Origin: CAWCDJ01 sp963794265
GTDB taxonomy: Bacteria; Acidobacteriota; Terriglobia; Bryobacterales; Bryobacteraceae
DNA: 64,000 nucleotides
NCBI GenBank assembly: GCA_963794265.1
Contig: CAWCDJ010000005.1
Coordinates: 703,665 to 767,664, forward strand
Reading direction: 5' to 3'
A program made the position numbers and the translations under genes. Position 1 is the first letter of the stretch. The number at the start of each line of letters is the position of its first letter. The notes under the pieces are model-generated. The model was not told where the DNA came from. It saw nothing but the letters and a program-made list of their open reading frames with translations, and searched no databases. Below, in pieces: positions 34,601 through 43,460 of the stretch.

Positions 34601-35962
34601 CTAGCCGGCGGTTTCGAGGAATGCCGCTTCCCGGGCGGCGGTCCGGCCGGATTGCAAGATGGCGAAATCGAAGATCGCCGTCCACACCTCGTGGAACAGG
34701 CGGTCTTCGAAGCGCGATGCGGATTTGAGCGGGTCGTAAGAGCGGTAGCGGCGGCCAACGCCGGGCGGCGCGTCGCGTAAGCGGTAGTGCCCGACGATAT
34801 CCAGATGATCGCCGGCCACCAGCACGTTTTCGCCGTTTGGCCAGAGCATCGAGAGCGTGTTGACAATCCCGTCGTTGTCCCACAGTTCGAGGCGGCGGAG
34901 CGGAGGGTTGCCGATGCGGCGAGTCACGCTGCCGGCGGGGGCCGTGCGGCGGAACGGTCCGCCGGCGCACGCGCGGTAACAGGTGCGATAGGCGAGATCG
35001 GTGCCCAGGCTGAGTTCGGAATCCTTTGCGATCTCGGGATAAGTCGATGGACTGGCCAAGTCCCAGACAGGCGCGGGGGATCCCGGCTCAAACGGGAACG
35101 GGCGGGTTCCGATGGTAGCGTAAGACAGCACTTCGATGCCTTCCCAGAGCTTCAACTCTCTCCGCCGGTCCGCGACGTTGAAGTGCGCAGGGCTTAGCGG
35201 CCCTTGATCCGGCGGCTTGGATGTGAGGTCGTCGATCACGTGGAAATCGGAGGCAATCTCGCGCAGATACAAGCCGAGCTCCGCGGCCGCTTCGTGCGCC
35301 TCCGCGGTGCGCAGCGGCCCCGGATCGCCGAAACGCGGGTTGGCCTCGGTCAGGGCATCCTGCGCCGCCAGCAACACTTCGGCGCCGGTCAGCCATGCGG
35401 CGCCGCCGGCAATGAGTTCCTCGATGCGGTCGAGCAGGTAGACTTGGGAGCCCGCGAAGGCGGCCTGCAGTTCCGCGACAATCGCCTGGCGATACACCTG
35501 GTGAGACTTCACCCAGTCGGCGATGTTGGTCCCCCAATGGGGGACGGAGAGGAAGACGACGCGGCGCAGGAAGCCGAGGATCGTGCGGGCATCGACCGAC
35601 AGGCAGCCATCGGCCCCGACCGAGTGGCTGGCGCGGTCGTTTAAGTCGAGTAGCAGTTGGCGGATATCCAGACCACCGGTGGAGTGGCCAACCAGGACGA
35701 CGTCGTCACCGCTCTGGAACTCGCCGCGCAGGATTCGCTTCGCAAGGTACGAACGCAATCGGGATGCGCGAGTGACTACAGCCGCGGTGGGGTAGTTATC
35801 GAAGTAATGAAGTACGACCGGCTCTTCGGCTCTCCACGCCTGAAACAGGCGGGTCACGCCGCTGTAGTATTCCACTTTACCCAGCGCGTCGAAGCCGCCG
35901 AAACCCGGCACCAGCACGATATGGAAGCGTTTGTGGAACGCGGACCTGTTGCGATCGGCCAC
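34601..35962 (-). CDS. Lipase-like alpha/beta hydrolase
   Basis: A 453-residue serine hydrolase without a clear signal peptide. The N-terminus has the oxyanion-hole segment HIVLVPGFGG. The nucleophile elbow is GHSTGG, near residue 95. Candidate triad partners are the Asp in LWDNDGIVNTLSM and the His in GDHLDIVGHYR near residue 395. The layout resembles family I triacylglycerol lipases with a large inserted cap. Substrate unknown. The start is uncertain within a few codons: the upstream region carries no strong Shine-Dalgarno. It precedes the amidohydrolase gene by 28 bp on the same strand. Confidence 0.82.
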   Translation of the reverse strand: MADRNRSAFHKRFHIVLVPGFGGFDALGKVEYYSGVTRLFQAWRAEEPVVLHYFDNYPTAAVVTRASRLRSYLAKRILRGEFQSGDDVVLVGHSTGGLDIRQLLLDLNDRASHSVGADGCLSVDARTILGFLRRVVFLSVPHWGTNIADWVKSHQVYRQAIVAELQAAFAGSQVYLLDRIEELIAGGAAWLTGAEVLLAAQDALTEANPRFGDPGPLRTAEAHEAAAELGLYLREIASDFHVIDDLTSKPPDQGPLSPAHFNVADRRRELKLWEGIEVLSYATIGTRPFPFEPGSPAPVWDLASPSTYPEIAKDSELSLGTDLAYRTCYRACAGGPFRRTAPAGSVTRRIGNPPLRRLELWDNDGIVNTLSMLWPNGENVLVAGDHLDIVGHYRLRDAPPGVGRRYRSYDPLKSASRFEDRLFHEVWTAIFDFAILQSGRTAAREAAFLETAG

Positions 35963-36030
35963 CCTTCAGGACCTCTGGCCTCACTCGCACGGTAGGACAC
36001 CCGGATGCGGCTGTCAATGGGGGGGCCGGC

Positions 36031-36678
36031 TCAAAACACTTTTCGGAACGTGAGATTCAGCCGGGTGGCGCCGGTGAGGGGATGTTGGCCGTCTTTAAGC
36101 GGGGCAACGCCGTGGTAGACGAAGCGCGCCGGACCGCCCCACACAACGACGTCGCCATTTTCGACGCGGAGGCGGCGCAGGCGGTCGGAGCGGCGCCGGC
36201 CGCCCCACAGGAAAACGGCAGGAAGACCGAGCGAGACGGAGACGATGGGTGCCCAGCGGTCGTTCTCATCGCGATCCTGGTGAAGGCCGAGTTTGGCGCC
36301 GGGAACGTAGCGGTTGATGAGACAGGCGTCGGGATCGTAACCGGGGAAGCCGCCCTCGGCGGCAGCGCCCACGGCAAGATCGAGGAACGCGGCGGGCAGC
36401 GGAGGCCATGGCGCTCCGGTCTCGGGATCCACGGGGTCGTAGCGGTAGCCGGCGCGGGTCGAGACCCAGCCGACGCGGCCGCAGTTGGTCATGGCCACCG
36501 ACATGGTGTAGCCGCCCGGGGTCACCAGATACCGAAACGGGGCGACCCGCGCGATGCGTTCGACCTCGTTTACCAAGGCGGCCGACCGGGCGGCCGCGAA
36601 GCCGCGCAACAGCACGGCGCCTTCTTCCAGTCGCTCGGGAGCGGCCGGGGTTGGGTCGTTTTCGAACAGTGGAGTCAT
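36031..36678 (-). CDS. alkB: AlkB-type 2-oxoglutarate/Fe(II)-dependent dealkylase
   Basis: Oxidative demethylase that repairs 1-methyladenine and 3-methylcytosine in nucleic acids. ATG at 36678 gives 215 residues (MTPLFENDPTPAAPERL); upstream codons of the longer ORF overlap the preceding gene. The iron motif HxD is in LGLHQDRDENDRW, with NRYVPGAKLG before it. The distal His is in VYHGVAPL and the 2-oxoglutarate arginines in RLNLTFRKVF, the family RxxxxxR. The segment MSVAMTNCGRVGW also fits E. coli AlkB. The start overlaps the GNAT stop by 4 bp, so the two are cotranslated. This is true AlkB and not a distant ALKBH-type paralogue, as judged by motifs. Confidence 0.9.
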   Translation of the reverse strand: MTPLFENDPTPAAPERLEEGAVLLRGFAAARSAALVNEVERIARVAPFRYLVTPGGYTMSVAMTNCGRVGWVSTRAGYRYDPVDPETGAPWPPLPAAFLDLAVGAAAEGGFPGYDPDACLINRYVPGAKLGLHQDRDENDRWAPIVSVSLGLPAVFLWGGRRRSDRLRRLRVENGDVVVWGGPARFVYHGVAPLKDGQHPLTGATRLNLTFRKVF

Positions 36679-37142
36679 GGCGTGGCCTGAGTCAGCAGCT
36701 TGGAAAAGACGGCTGAAGTTTTGGTTCTTTCGTAGCCCTCGCGGAGATAGAAGCGATGCGCGGCTTCCCGGGCGATCCGGGATCGCACGGTCACCCTCGA
36801 AAGGCCCTGCTGGCGGATCCACTGTTCGGCCCGCTCCACGAGGCGCGCGCCGATTCCCACACTCCGGCAGGCGGCCGAGACCACCAGGCCGCCGATCTCG
36901 CCGTAGGGCTCGGCCTGAAGGTGATTGGTGATGCCGACATCTACCCACCCGACCACGGCATCGTTCTGACATGCGACGTAGACCACGCGGTCGCGCAAGG
37001 CGGCACGCCTGCGAATGCGTTCCTCCATGGACGCGGCGGTTACGGGATAGCCAAGTTCGTTGCTGAGCCGCGCGGCGGCTTCGGCGTCGGTAATGCGAAT
37101 CTCGCGGATCGATGGTCCGGATTCGTTCTGCGAAGCGGTCAC
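36675..37142 (-). CDS. GNAT-family N-acetyltransferase, 155 residues
   Basis: Single-domain acetyltransferase. It starts MTASQNESGPSIREIRITD and shows the CoA-binding motif A as SAACRSVGIGARLVERAEQW, that is, the RxxGIG core in normal spacing. It ends with the segment FYLREGYERTKTSAVF, typical of GNAT strand beta-6. Substrate unknown; close to aminoglycoside- or small-metabolite-type GNATs by size only. It is translationally coupled to alkB, which suggests a role in alkylation or general stress, but this is a guess from context. Confidence 0.87.
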   Translation of the reverse strand: MTASQNESGPSIREIRITDAEAAARLSNELGYPVTAASMEERIRRRAALRDRVVYVACQNDAVVGWVDVGITNHLQAEPYGEIGGLVVSAACRSVGIGARLVERAEQWIRQQGLSRVTVRSRIAREAAHRFYLREGYERTKTSAVFSKLLTQATP

Positions 37143-37206
37143 AGGGTCCCCTCTTCCTTCAGCTTGACATAGCTCCGCCTTTTTAGTGGGGTCCGGGTTC
37201 CAGCCG

Positions 37207-37230
37207 CCAGAATGAAATCCAGAATGAAAT
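37207..37230. repeat. Two perfect 12-bp direct repeats ahead of the TonB receptor promoter
   Basis: The unit ccagaatgaaat occurs twice head-to-tail (37207-37218 and 37219-37230), ending 4 bp before the candidate -35 box. Direct repeats in this place often bind an activator or repressor. No known motif is recognised. Confidence 0.6.
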
Positions 37231-37234
37231 CCCC

Positions 37235-37263
37235 TTAACGCGGCGATGGGTTAGGTATATAAT
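37235..37263 (+). promoter_or_regulatory. Probable promoter of the TonB-dependent receptor gene
   Basis: TTAACG (37235-37240) and a perfect TATAAT (37258-37263) are separated by 17 bp, the ideal sigma-70 spacing. Transcription would start near 37270, about 50 nt before the GTG start at 37319. Confidence 0.65.
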
Positions 37264-37318
37264 TTCTGGGTCTTATTGTCTCGCAAGCTTGTCTGGAATG
37301 ATGTTAAGGGGGTGTGGA

Positions 37319-40300
37319 GTGAATCATCTACGTACGATGTCCATTCTGCTGTGCCTTGCCATGATTGGCGCAGGGGCAGCCTGGGGTCAGACGGTGAGCG
37401 GTACCTTATTGGGGACGGTTACCGATGTGACGGGGGGTGTGGTGGCAAATGCGAAAGTTACCATCACGGAAACGCAAACAGCCGTGGCTCACACGGCGCA
37501 AACCAATGACAGCGGCAACTGGATCGTGCCCAACTTGCCGCCCGGCGTGTATTCGGTGGCAGTCGAGGTTGCCGGATTCAAGAAGGAAACGCGCAGGCAG
37601 ATCACCCTGCTGGTGGACACGAGCACGCGCGTGGACGTGCAACTTACACCGGGCAGTGTCAACGAGACGGTGGAAGTAACGGCGTCGGCCGCGACCCTGC
37701 AGACCGACAGCGCTTCGACCACGCAGAAGATCGACCGGGAGGTGCTGGCGAACGTTCCGCTGGTCAGCTCGAACCGCAACTTTCAAAGCCTGCTGAACCT
37801 GGCGCCCGGGGTCGCGCCGGTAACCGAGCAGCACTCGCAGTTTTTCAACGCCTCCAGCTCTCTGCAGACCGAAGTCAACGGGCAGATGCGGATGGGCAAC
37901 AACTTCATGATCGAGGGGTCTGACGACAACGAGCGAACGGGACTGCTCCAGATCTATATTCCGCCCATCGAAGCCATCCAGACGGTGGATGTGTCTTTGA
38001 GCAACCATGACCCCGAGATGGGACGGGCTTCCGGCGCGGTGGTGAACGTGATTCTGAGGTCGGGCACCAACAACTGGCACGGGGCTGCATACGAATTCCT
38101 GCAAAACAGCGATTTCAACGCACGCTCGTACTTCAACCCGTCGGTCGGGCACCTGGCGTACAACTACGTAGGCGGCAACCTGGGCGGGCCGATCAAGAAG
38201 AACAAGATGTTCATTTTCGGCGATTATCTGAGGGTGATGGACCATGAAGCCAATACCAACCAGATGACGATTCCGCCCAACCCGTGGCGGAGCGGCGACT
38301 TGAGTGCGGGGGCGACCACAATCTACGATCCGGCGACGGGCAACCCGCTCGACGGCACGGGGCGAACACCGTTCCCGGGCAACCAGATTCCGTCGGCCCG
38401 CATCAACCCGGTCTCGGCGAAAATTCTGGGAATGCTGCCGCCGACCAACGAATCCTATAACGTCGCCAGCCCAAGCAACAATTACTTCGCGCTGCTGCCG
38501 TTCACCAAGACAACCGATTCGTTCGACACCAAGCTGGACTACAACATCACGGATAAGGACCGGCTGACGGGGCGCTTCAGCTTCTCGCGTCCGGTAATCT
38601 TTCAGGCTCCGCTGTTCGGCAACGCCGGCGGCGACGCGCAGGGGGCGTTCGAGGGAACCGGCACGCAGAAGACTTACGTCAGCGGCATCAACTACGACCG
38701 GATCGTCTCGCCGACCCTGGTGGCCGAGGTCCGACTGGCGGTCTCGCACTATCACAACGAGGCGCAGCCAACCGATTACGGGTCGAAAGACACCGAAAAT
38801 CTGGGCATTCCCGGCGTGAACATCAGCCAGTTCACCAGCGGCATGGTGGGGATTCAGATCAACGACGGCTTCTCCAACCCGGTGGTGGGCTACTCGGCGA
38901 GCCTGCCGTGGATCCGCGCGGAAGCCAACGTCGACCTGGTGAACACGTGGACGAAGATCAAGGGCAACCACACGATCAAGTGGGGATTCGACCTGAAGCG
39001 GCTGCGCGACGATCTTCTGCAGGACCAGACCTACAGCCCGCGCGGCATCTACTATTTCGGCAACCAGCAGACGGCGCTGTGCACACCGGTGGTGACCGGA
39101 TCGACCGGGCTGGCCACCAGTTGCAACTCCTCGAAGCTGGGAATCGCCAATGACATGGCCAGCTTCCTGCTGGATGTGCCGTACCAGCTTGGGCGCGATG
39201 TCAACACCTATTTCCCCGCCTACCGGCAGTGGGAGTACTTCGGGTTCGCCGGAGACAAGTGGCAGGTTTCGCCGAAGCTGACGCTGGACCTGGGAGTGCG
39301 CTGGGAATACTATCCACCGGCCACGCCGCAGTTCCCCGGCGGGTTCTCGAACTACGATCCCACCACTAACTCGCTGGTGATCGCGGGCGTCGGCGGCAAT
39401 CCCTCGAACCTGGGGATGAAGGCGCATCACAACGACTTCGCCCCACGTATCGGGCTGGCATACCGACTGACGGACAAAACCGTGATCCGCGCGGGCTTCG
39501 GAACGAGTTACACGCCGTTCCCGGACAACACCTACGCGTATAACTATCCGGTCCGTTCCAATAACTTCTACACCAACGTGGGCAATGGCTATGCTACGAC
39601 GCTGCTGCCGAACGGTCAGGCGGCGACCTTCCAGGCCGGCTTTCCGCTGCCGGTTCCGGTGGCCGTCCCCGCGAACGGAATTATTCCGGCGACCGGCTCG
39701 CTGCTCAGCCAGAGCTTCGATGTCATCAACCTGAATTTCAAGAATCCGTACACAGAGACCTGGAACCTGGCTGTGCAGCGCTCGCTGCCCGGCCACTGGA
39801 GTCTGGACTTAGCCTACCTGGGTGTGCACGGTGTGGACACGGTGGCGAACTATAACATGAATTCCCCCATGAGCACGCTGGGGGGAGGCACCGCCAGCGA
39901 GCCGCTCGACATTCTTTACGGCAAAACCGCCGGCGCCACGCTGCGCTGGGCCGGGTACTCTTCGAGTTACCACGCGTTGCAGGCCAAGGTGGACCGCCGC
40001 TTCAGCGATCTGACGGTGACTACATCCTTTAGCTGGGGCAAGGCCATGAGTTACCAGACGGGCGACGATGGCAATCTGTTGTGGCTGATCAATCAGCGCC
40101 GCAACTACGCCCGCGCGGATTTCGACCGCACGCTGACTTTCAACCAGAGCTACGTCTACCAGTTGCCGTGGGGCAAAGGGCGCCGCTGGCTGACTGGCGG
40201 CCCGGCGGCCTACGTGCTGGGTAACTGGCAGCTTTCCGGCGTGCTTTCGTTGATGACCGGCACTCCGTTCTATATCACCGCCAGCGGCGCCAGCCTGAAT

Positions 40301-40690
40301 ACGCCGAACGAACAGCAGACCGCCAACCAGGTAGCTCCGGTCGAGATATTGCACGGGATCAATACCGGCAACCAGTGGTTCAGCACGGCCAGCTTTGCGC
40401 AGCCCACCGGGGTGACGTTCGGAAACACCGGGCGCAACATCCTGAGCGGGCCGGGGCTGTTCGGACTGAACCTCTCGCTGTTCAAGACCTTCTCGATCAC
40501 CGAGCGGGCCAAGCTCGAACTGCGCTGCGAAACGTTCAACTTTACCAACACACCGCAGTTCAGCAACCCGAGCAACTCGACCACAAGCTCGACATTCGGC
40601 TATGTGACGGGGACTCTGGGTAGCGGTACGGGCGTCAACGGCACGGGCGGCGGGCGATCTGTCCAATTGGGAGTGAAGGTCACGTTCTGA
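37319..40690 (+). CDS. TonB-dependent receptor with N-terminal carboxypeptidase-regulatory domain (Oar-like)
   Basis: Large outer-membrane protein of 1123 residues, one of the acidobacterial Oar-like family. Start GTG 37319 is chosen because AAGGGGG lies 6 bp upstream and the product then opens with a compact signal peptide (VNHLRTMSILLCLAM to AWGQ). The ORF itself begins at 37289. Next is a carboxypeptidase-regulatory-like beta-sandwich (GTLLGTVTDVTGGVVANAKV) to about residue 105, then a plug region and a long beta-barrel. The last residue is Phe (VKVTF), the signal for BAM insertion. Substrate unknown; such proteins usually import or bind large carbohydrates or peptides. No TonB, ExbB or periplasmic partner is next to it. 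Confidence 0.92.
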   Translation: MNHLRTMSILLCLAMIGAGAAWGQTVSGTLLGTVTDVTGGVVANAKVTITETQTAVAHTAQTNDSGNWIVPNLPPGVYSVAVEVAGFKKETRRQITLLVDTSTRVDVQLTPGSVNETVEVTASAATLQTDSASTTQKIDREVLANVPLVSSNRNFQSLLNLAPGVAPVTEQHSQFFNASSSLQTEVNGQMRMGNNFMIEGSDDNERTGLLQIYIPPIEAIQTVDVSLSNHDPEMGRASGAVVNVILRSGTNNWHGAAYEFLQNSDFNARSYFNPSVGHLAYNYVGGNLGGPIKKNKMFIFGDYLRVMDHEANTNQMTIPPNPWRSGDLSAGATTIYDPATGNPLDGTGRTPFPGNQIPSARINPVSAKILGMLPPTNESYNVASPSNNYFALLPFTKTTDSFDTKLDYNITDKDRLTGRFSFSRPVIFQAPLFGNAGGDAQGAFEGTGTQKTYVSGINYDRIVSPTLVAEVRLAVSHYHNEAQPTDYGSKDTENLGIPGVNISQFTSGMVGIQINDGFSNPVVGYSASLPWIRAEANVDLVNTWTKIKGNHTIKWGFDLKRLRDDLLQDQTYSPRGIYYFGNQQTALCTPVVTGSTGLATSCNSSKLGIANDMASFLLDVPYQLGRDVNTYFPAYRQWEYFGFAGDKWQVSPKLTLDLGVRWEYYPPATPQFPGGFSNYDPTTNSLVIAGVGGNPSNLGMKAHHNDFAPRIGLAYRLTDKTVIRAGFGTSYTPFPDNTYAYNYPVRSNNFYTNVGNGYATTLLPNGQAATFQAGFPLPVPVAVPANGIIPATGSLLSQSFDVINLNFKNPYTETWNLAVQRSLPGHWSLDLAYLGVHGVDTVANYNMNSPMSTLGGGTASEPLDILYGKTAGATLRWAGYSSSYHALQAKVDRRFSDLTVTTSFSWGKAMSYQTGDDGNLLWLINQRRNYARADFDRTLTFNQSYVYQLPWGKGRRWLTGGPAAYVLGNWQLSGVLSLMTGTPFYITASGASLNTPNEQQTANQVAPVEILHGINTGNQWFSTASFAQPTGVTFGNTGRNILSGPGLFGLNLSLFKTFSITERAKLELRCETFNFTNTPQFSNPSNSTTSSTFGYVTGTLGSGTGVNGTGGGRSVQLGVKVTF

Positions 40691-40743
40691 AGTCTGAGCG
40701 ACGGGCCTCCGCCGCTCCGCGCGCCGGCAATGGCGGCTGCAAC

Positions 40744-42012
40744 TCAGTTCGACGCAGCCGCCGTGGCTCGGGTCTCGAGGAACGCCAGCTCACGGCGCAG
40801 GCGTTTCCATTTTTCGGGATTGCGCCTGGTGCTGATGGGCGCGTTCGGTTGGGCGTAATACGCCTGGATGTTGCTCACCAGTCCGGCAGGCAGCGGGCTG
40901 GGATGATTGCTGGTAAGCATGTCCACCAGCCGCGCATACGTCCGGTCCGTGAGCCAGTACCGCCCCGGCGCGACCGGCGCTCCGGTATCCAGGTCCAGAT
41001 TTTCGAGACGGAAACGGCCGGGCGCGGAAACGTAGCGCTCCAGGTCGCCCGAAAGAACCGCCTGCGAGCGGACCAGGCTGCGGACAAACATGTCTTCGGT
41101 AGCCGCGGTCGGCGCCTTGATATCGACTACCCGGAGCGGTCCCACGGGAGGAACCGCGTAGAACAGGATGGCCAGGAAGTGGGCCTTCCAGCCGGGAGGA
41201 CTATACAGGCGAGCCCACTGCTGCTCGCGGGCAATCTCGCCTGCCAACTGGAGATATTGCCGCAGGGCGTCGTCGTCTCGTTCGCGATTCAGGCGTCCGC
41301 CAAGCCGCACCACCTCGCTCCGGCTGAATAGAGGCATCAGCCTGTGCACCGAAAAGCGATAGCTTGCGGCGCCGGGCCGGACGTGTCCGAGCGTGCTGCC
41401 CAAACCGAACCCGTACGTCTCCAGCAAAGCGCGGTCCAACGCCTGATCGGCCACTCGAAACCCGACGTGCCGGCGGAATTGCTCGGGCGTGTACCGCCGC
41501 TTCGCAAGCTGGGCGATGTCGAATCCCAATTCCACGCGCGCGTGGTCGATGGGGGCCTCTTCGTAAGAGACCACCGGTCCGAACTTGTGGACGAGATTCG
41601 GGAAGGTCGCGCCCACCGCGGGATTCACTGCCTCCGCGTGGCCGATGCTGTCTCCGACATAGTGGGAGAGAGCGCCGATCGCAAACGCGAACTCGTCGGC
41701 ATTGCGGGCTGTGCGAAACAGCGCGGCGACAAAATCCCCGGTCCGGACGTAGTGCGTCAGTTCACTGAAGTAAGGGTGGCCGACCGGATAGTAACCCATG
41801 TCCTGGATCACGGATCCGCCGTAAGCGTAGGCGCGCGCCTCGTTCAGTTGCCGCTCGCTCAAGCCGGGAAAACGTTCGAGCAGAACCGGCCTGATCGACC
41901 GGTCCCAAACTAAGTCGATCAGCTCCTGGTGGGTAAAAATGGCATACGCGCCACCCGAAATTGGATAGGCCAATAGGGCTACAAGGCAGATGGCGGGGAG
42001 TTTGAGACGCAC
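40744..42012 (-). CDS. Zinc-dependent phospholipase C-like secreted protein
   Basis: A 422-residue protein with an N-terminal signal peptide (MRLKLPAICLVALLAYP to GAYA). It resembles the Zn_dep_PLPC family, with THQELIDLVWD at the mature start, GGSVIQDMGYYPVG, and a His/Asp cluster in FAIGALSHYVGDSIGHAEAVNP. The spacing of these histidines fits the tri-zinc site of bacterial PLC/P1-nuclease-type folds. The C-terminal ~200 residues are less typical. Likely periplasmic or secreted; lipid or phosphoester substrate unverified. Read with confidence as to fold and less as to activity. Confidence 0.78.
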   Translation of the reverse strand: MRLKLPAICLVALLAYPISGGAYAIFTHQELIDLVWDRSIRPVLLERFPGLSERQLNEARAYAYGGSVIQDMGYYPVGHPYFSELTHYVRTGDFVAALFRTARNADEFAFAIGALSHYVGDSIGHAEAVNPAVGATFPNLVHKFGPVVSYEEAPIDHARVELGFDIAQLAKRRYTPEQFRRHVGFRVADQALDRALLETYGFGLGSTLGHVRPGAASYRFSVHRLMPLFSRSEVVRLGGRLNRERDDDALRQYLQLAGEIAREQQWARLYSPPGWKAHFLAILFYAVPPVGPLRVVDIKAPTAATEDMFVRSLVRSQAVLSGDLERYVSAPGRFRLENLDLDTGAPVAPGRYWLTDRTYARLVDMLTSNHPSPLPAGLVSNIQAYYAQPNAPISTRRNPEKWKRLRRELAFLETRATAAASN

Positions 42013-42062
42013 AATAAGCTTCTCCAGGCCTGACAGAGTGCGGGCAAGCCGGGAGTAGCACC

Positions 42063-43226
42063 CTATCGGGCGGATAAGCGGGGCAACCCGACCGGGCCGC
42101 CATCCAGCTCCAGTTTCTTGGCCACGAAGCCAAGCAGGTCCTTTAGGGAAACCACGGCCACCAGACGGTCTCTGTCCGTGACCAACAGCCGGCTCACGCC
42201 GTTCTCACGCATTTTGGAGAGCACTTTAAGGGCATCGGTATCGGGACTAACCGTGTTGGCCTCCGAGCACGGCTCGGTAACTTCCTCCACGCGGTGGCCG
42301 GTCCATTCCGTTTTGGGGATCTGCTTTACGTCTTTCGCCGTCACGCAGCCGGCGAGCTGGTCGGATTCCTTCACGACCGGGAACATTTTGAAATCGTAGC
42401 GGAACAGGTAATCCTCAACCAGGCGCTCGATCGAAAGGTTGGCGGGCACCGTCACCGGCTGAGTGTGCATAAACCGCTGGACCGGCTCGCCGGCGAGGGC
42501 CTGCTGCACCACGACCTGTTCGTAAGATGCTTGTGAAGCGTTGCGCAAGAACATTCCGATCAGGAAGTACCAGATGGCGGAGATGAAATCACCCATAAAG
42601 AGCCGGTAGACCGCCAGGGCCATCAGAAGAATGCCGAAAGCCGATCCGAACCGGGAGGCGGTGCGGGTCGCGCGGGTGATGTTTTTTTGAAAGTGCCACA
42701 ATGCCGCGCGCAGAACGCGGCCGCCATCGAGTGGGAACGCGGGGATGAGGTTGAAAGCCGCAAGCAGCCAATTGATCCACGCAAGGTACGCCAGGATCGC
42801 GATGGTCACGCCGCCCCAATCTCCGTTTCGTGCGGCCGTGGCGAATCCGTAGAACAACCCGCCAAGCACGATGCTTGCGAGCGGACCGGCGATGGCCATG
42901 AGGAATTCGACCTTGGGACTCTGCGGCTCGCCGCCCATTTCCGCCACTCCGCCGAAGATGAACAGGGTGATGCCGCGCATGGGCAGGTCGAAACGGCGGG
43001 CCACCAGGGAATGGAACAGCTCGTGAATCACGATGGAAAGGAAGAGCCCGGCGGCGCCGGCGGCCCCCATCCACCAATAAGTTCCGGCGGTCAGGCCGGG
43101 GATCAAAGCCGGAAACAGGCCGAGCGCCAGCGACCACGTGACCAACGCGGCGATGACCAGCCAACTGGCATCCACACGCACCTCGAATCCGAATAGCTTG
43201 AAAAGAGTAATTGCGCGCCCGAACAT
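42063..43226 (-). CDS. Site-2 protease (M50) with C-terminal CBS domain pair
   Basis: Intramembrane zinc metalloprotease of the Rip3/SpoIVFB-like type, 387 residues. The HExxH motif HELFH (68-72) lies in a membrane helix (LFLSIVIHELFHS), and the partner motif NLIPAFPLDGGRVLRAALW supplies the metal aspartate. There are about six membrane helices in total. The last ~150 residues are two CBS domains (PVTVPANLSIERLVE and NTVSPDTDALKVLSKM), which bind adenosine nucleotides in other proteins and may tune activity. No anti-sigma factor substrate is next door. The start ATG at 43226 is well placed. Confidence 0.91.
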   Translation of the reverse strand: MFGRAITLFKLFGFEVRVDASWLVIAALVTWSLALGLFPALIPGLTAGTYWWMGAAGAAGLFLSIVIHELFHSLVARRFDLPMRGITLFIFGGVAEMGGEPQSPKVEFLMAIAGPLASIVLGGLFYGFATAARNGDWGGVTIAILAYLAWINWLLAAFNLIPAFPLDGGRVLRAALWHFQKNITRATRTASRFGSAFGILLMALAVYRLFMGDFISAIWYFLIGMFLRNASQASYEQVVVQQALAGEPVQRFMHTQPVTVPANLSIERLVEDYLFRYDFKMFPVVKESDQLAGCVTAKDVKQIPKTEWTGHRVEEVTEPCSEANTVSPDTDALKVLSKMRENGVSRLLVTDRDRLVAVVSLKDLLGFVAKKLELDGGPVGLPRLSAR

Positions 43227-43353
43227 TCAGTTCCCCCTCCCCAATTTCATCGTATCGCCTTGGACAGGGTGAATACCGCATCCGAGCGTGGCTTATCCGA
43301 CCGTGAAACGGTGCGGCCACCCACAGCGGATGGACAGCTCCGCACATCTCCTT

Positions 43354-43418
43354 ACCGCCGGGACGCCGAGGCGCGGAGAACCGCAAAATCTCCTTCCCGG
43401 CGTCTCTGCGTCTGGAGG
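43354..43418. repeat. Imperfect inverted repeat built of GACGC-type units
   Basis: The left arm ccgggacgccgaggcgcgg and the right arm cggcgtctctgcgtctgg (read inverted) surround a short AT-richer centre (gcaaaatctcc). The units resemble GACGCAGAGACGC-type palindromes known from many environmental genomes. It lies between the site-2 protease start and the next gene (43461) and may affect both leaders. Confidence 0.55.
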
Positions 43419-43460
43419 GTGAATGGAACCCGGTCGTTTTGTCACAATAGGACAGGCGCC

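Noticed and set aside
37406..39796. 796-residue ORF opposite the TonB receptor
   Set aside because: Arg/Val/His-rich antisense frame with no motif; the opposite strand encodes an obvious outer-membrane receptor.
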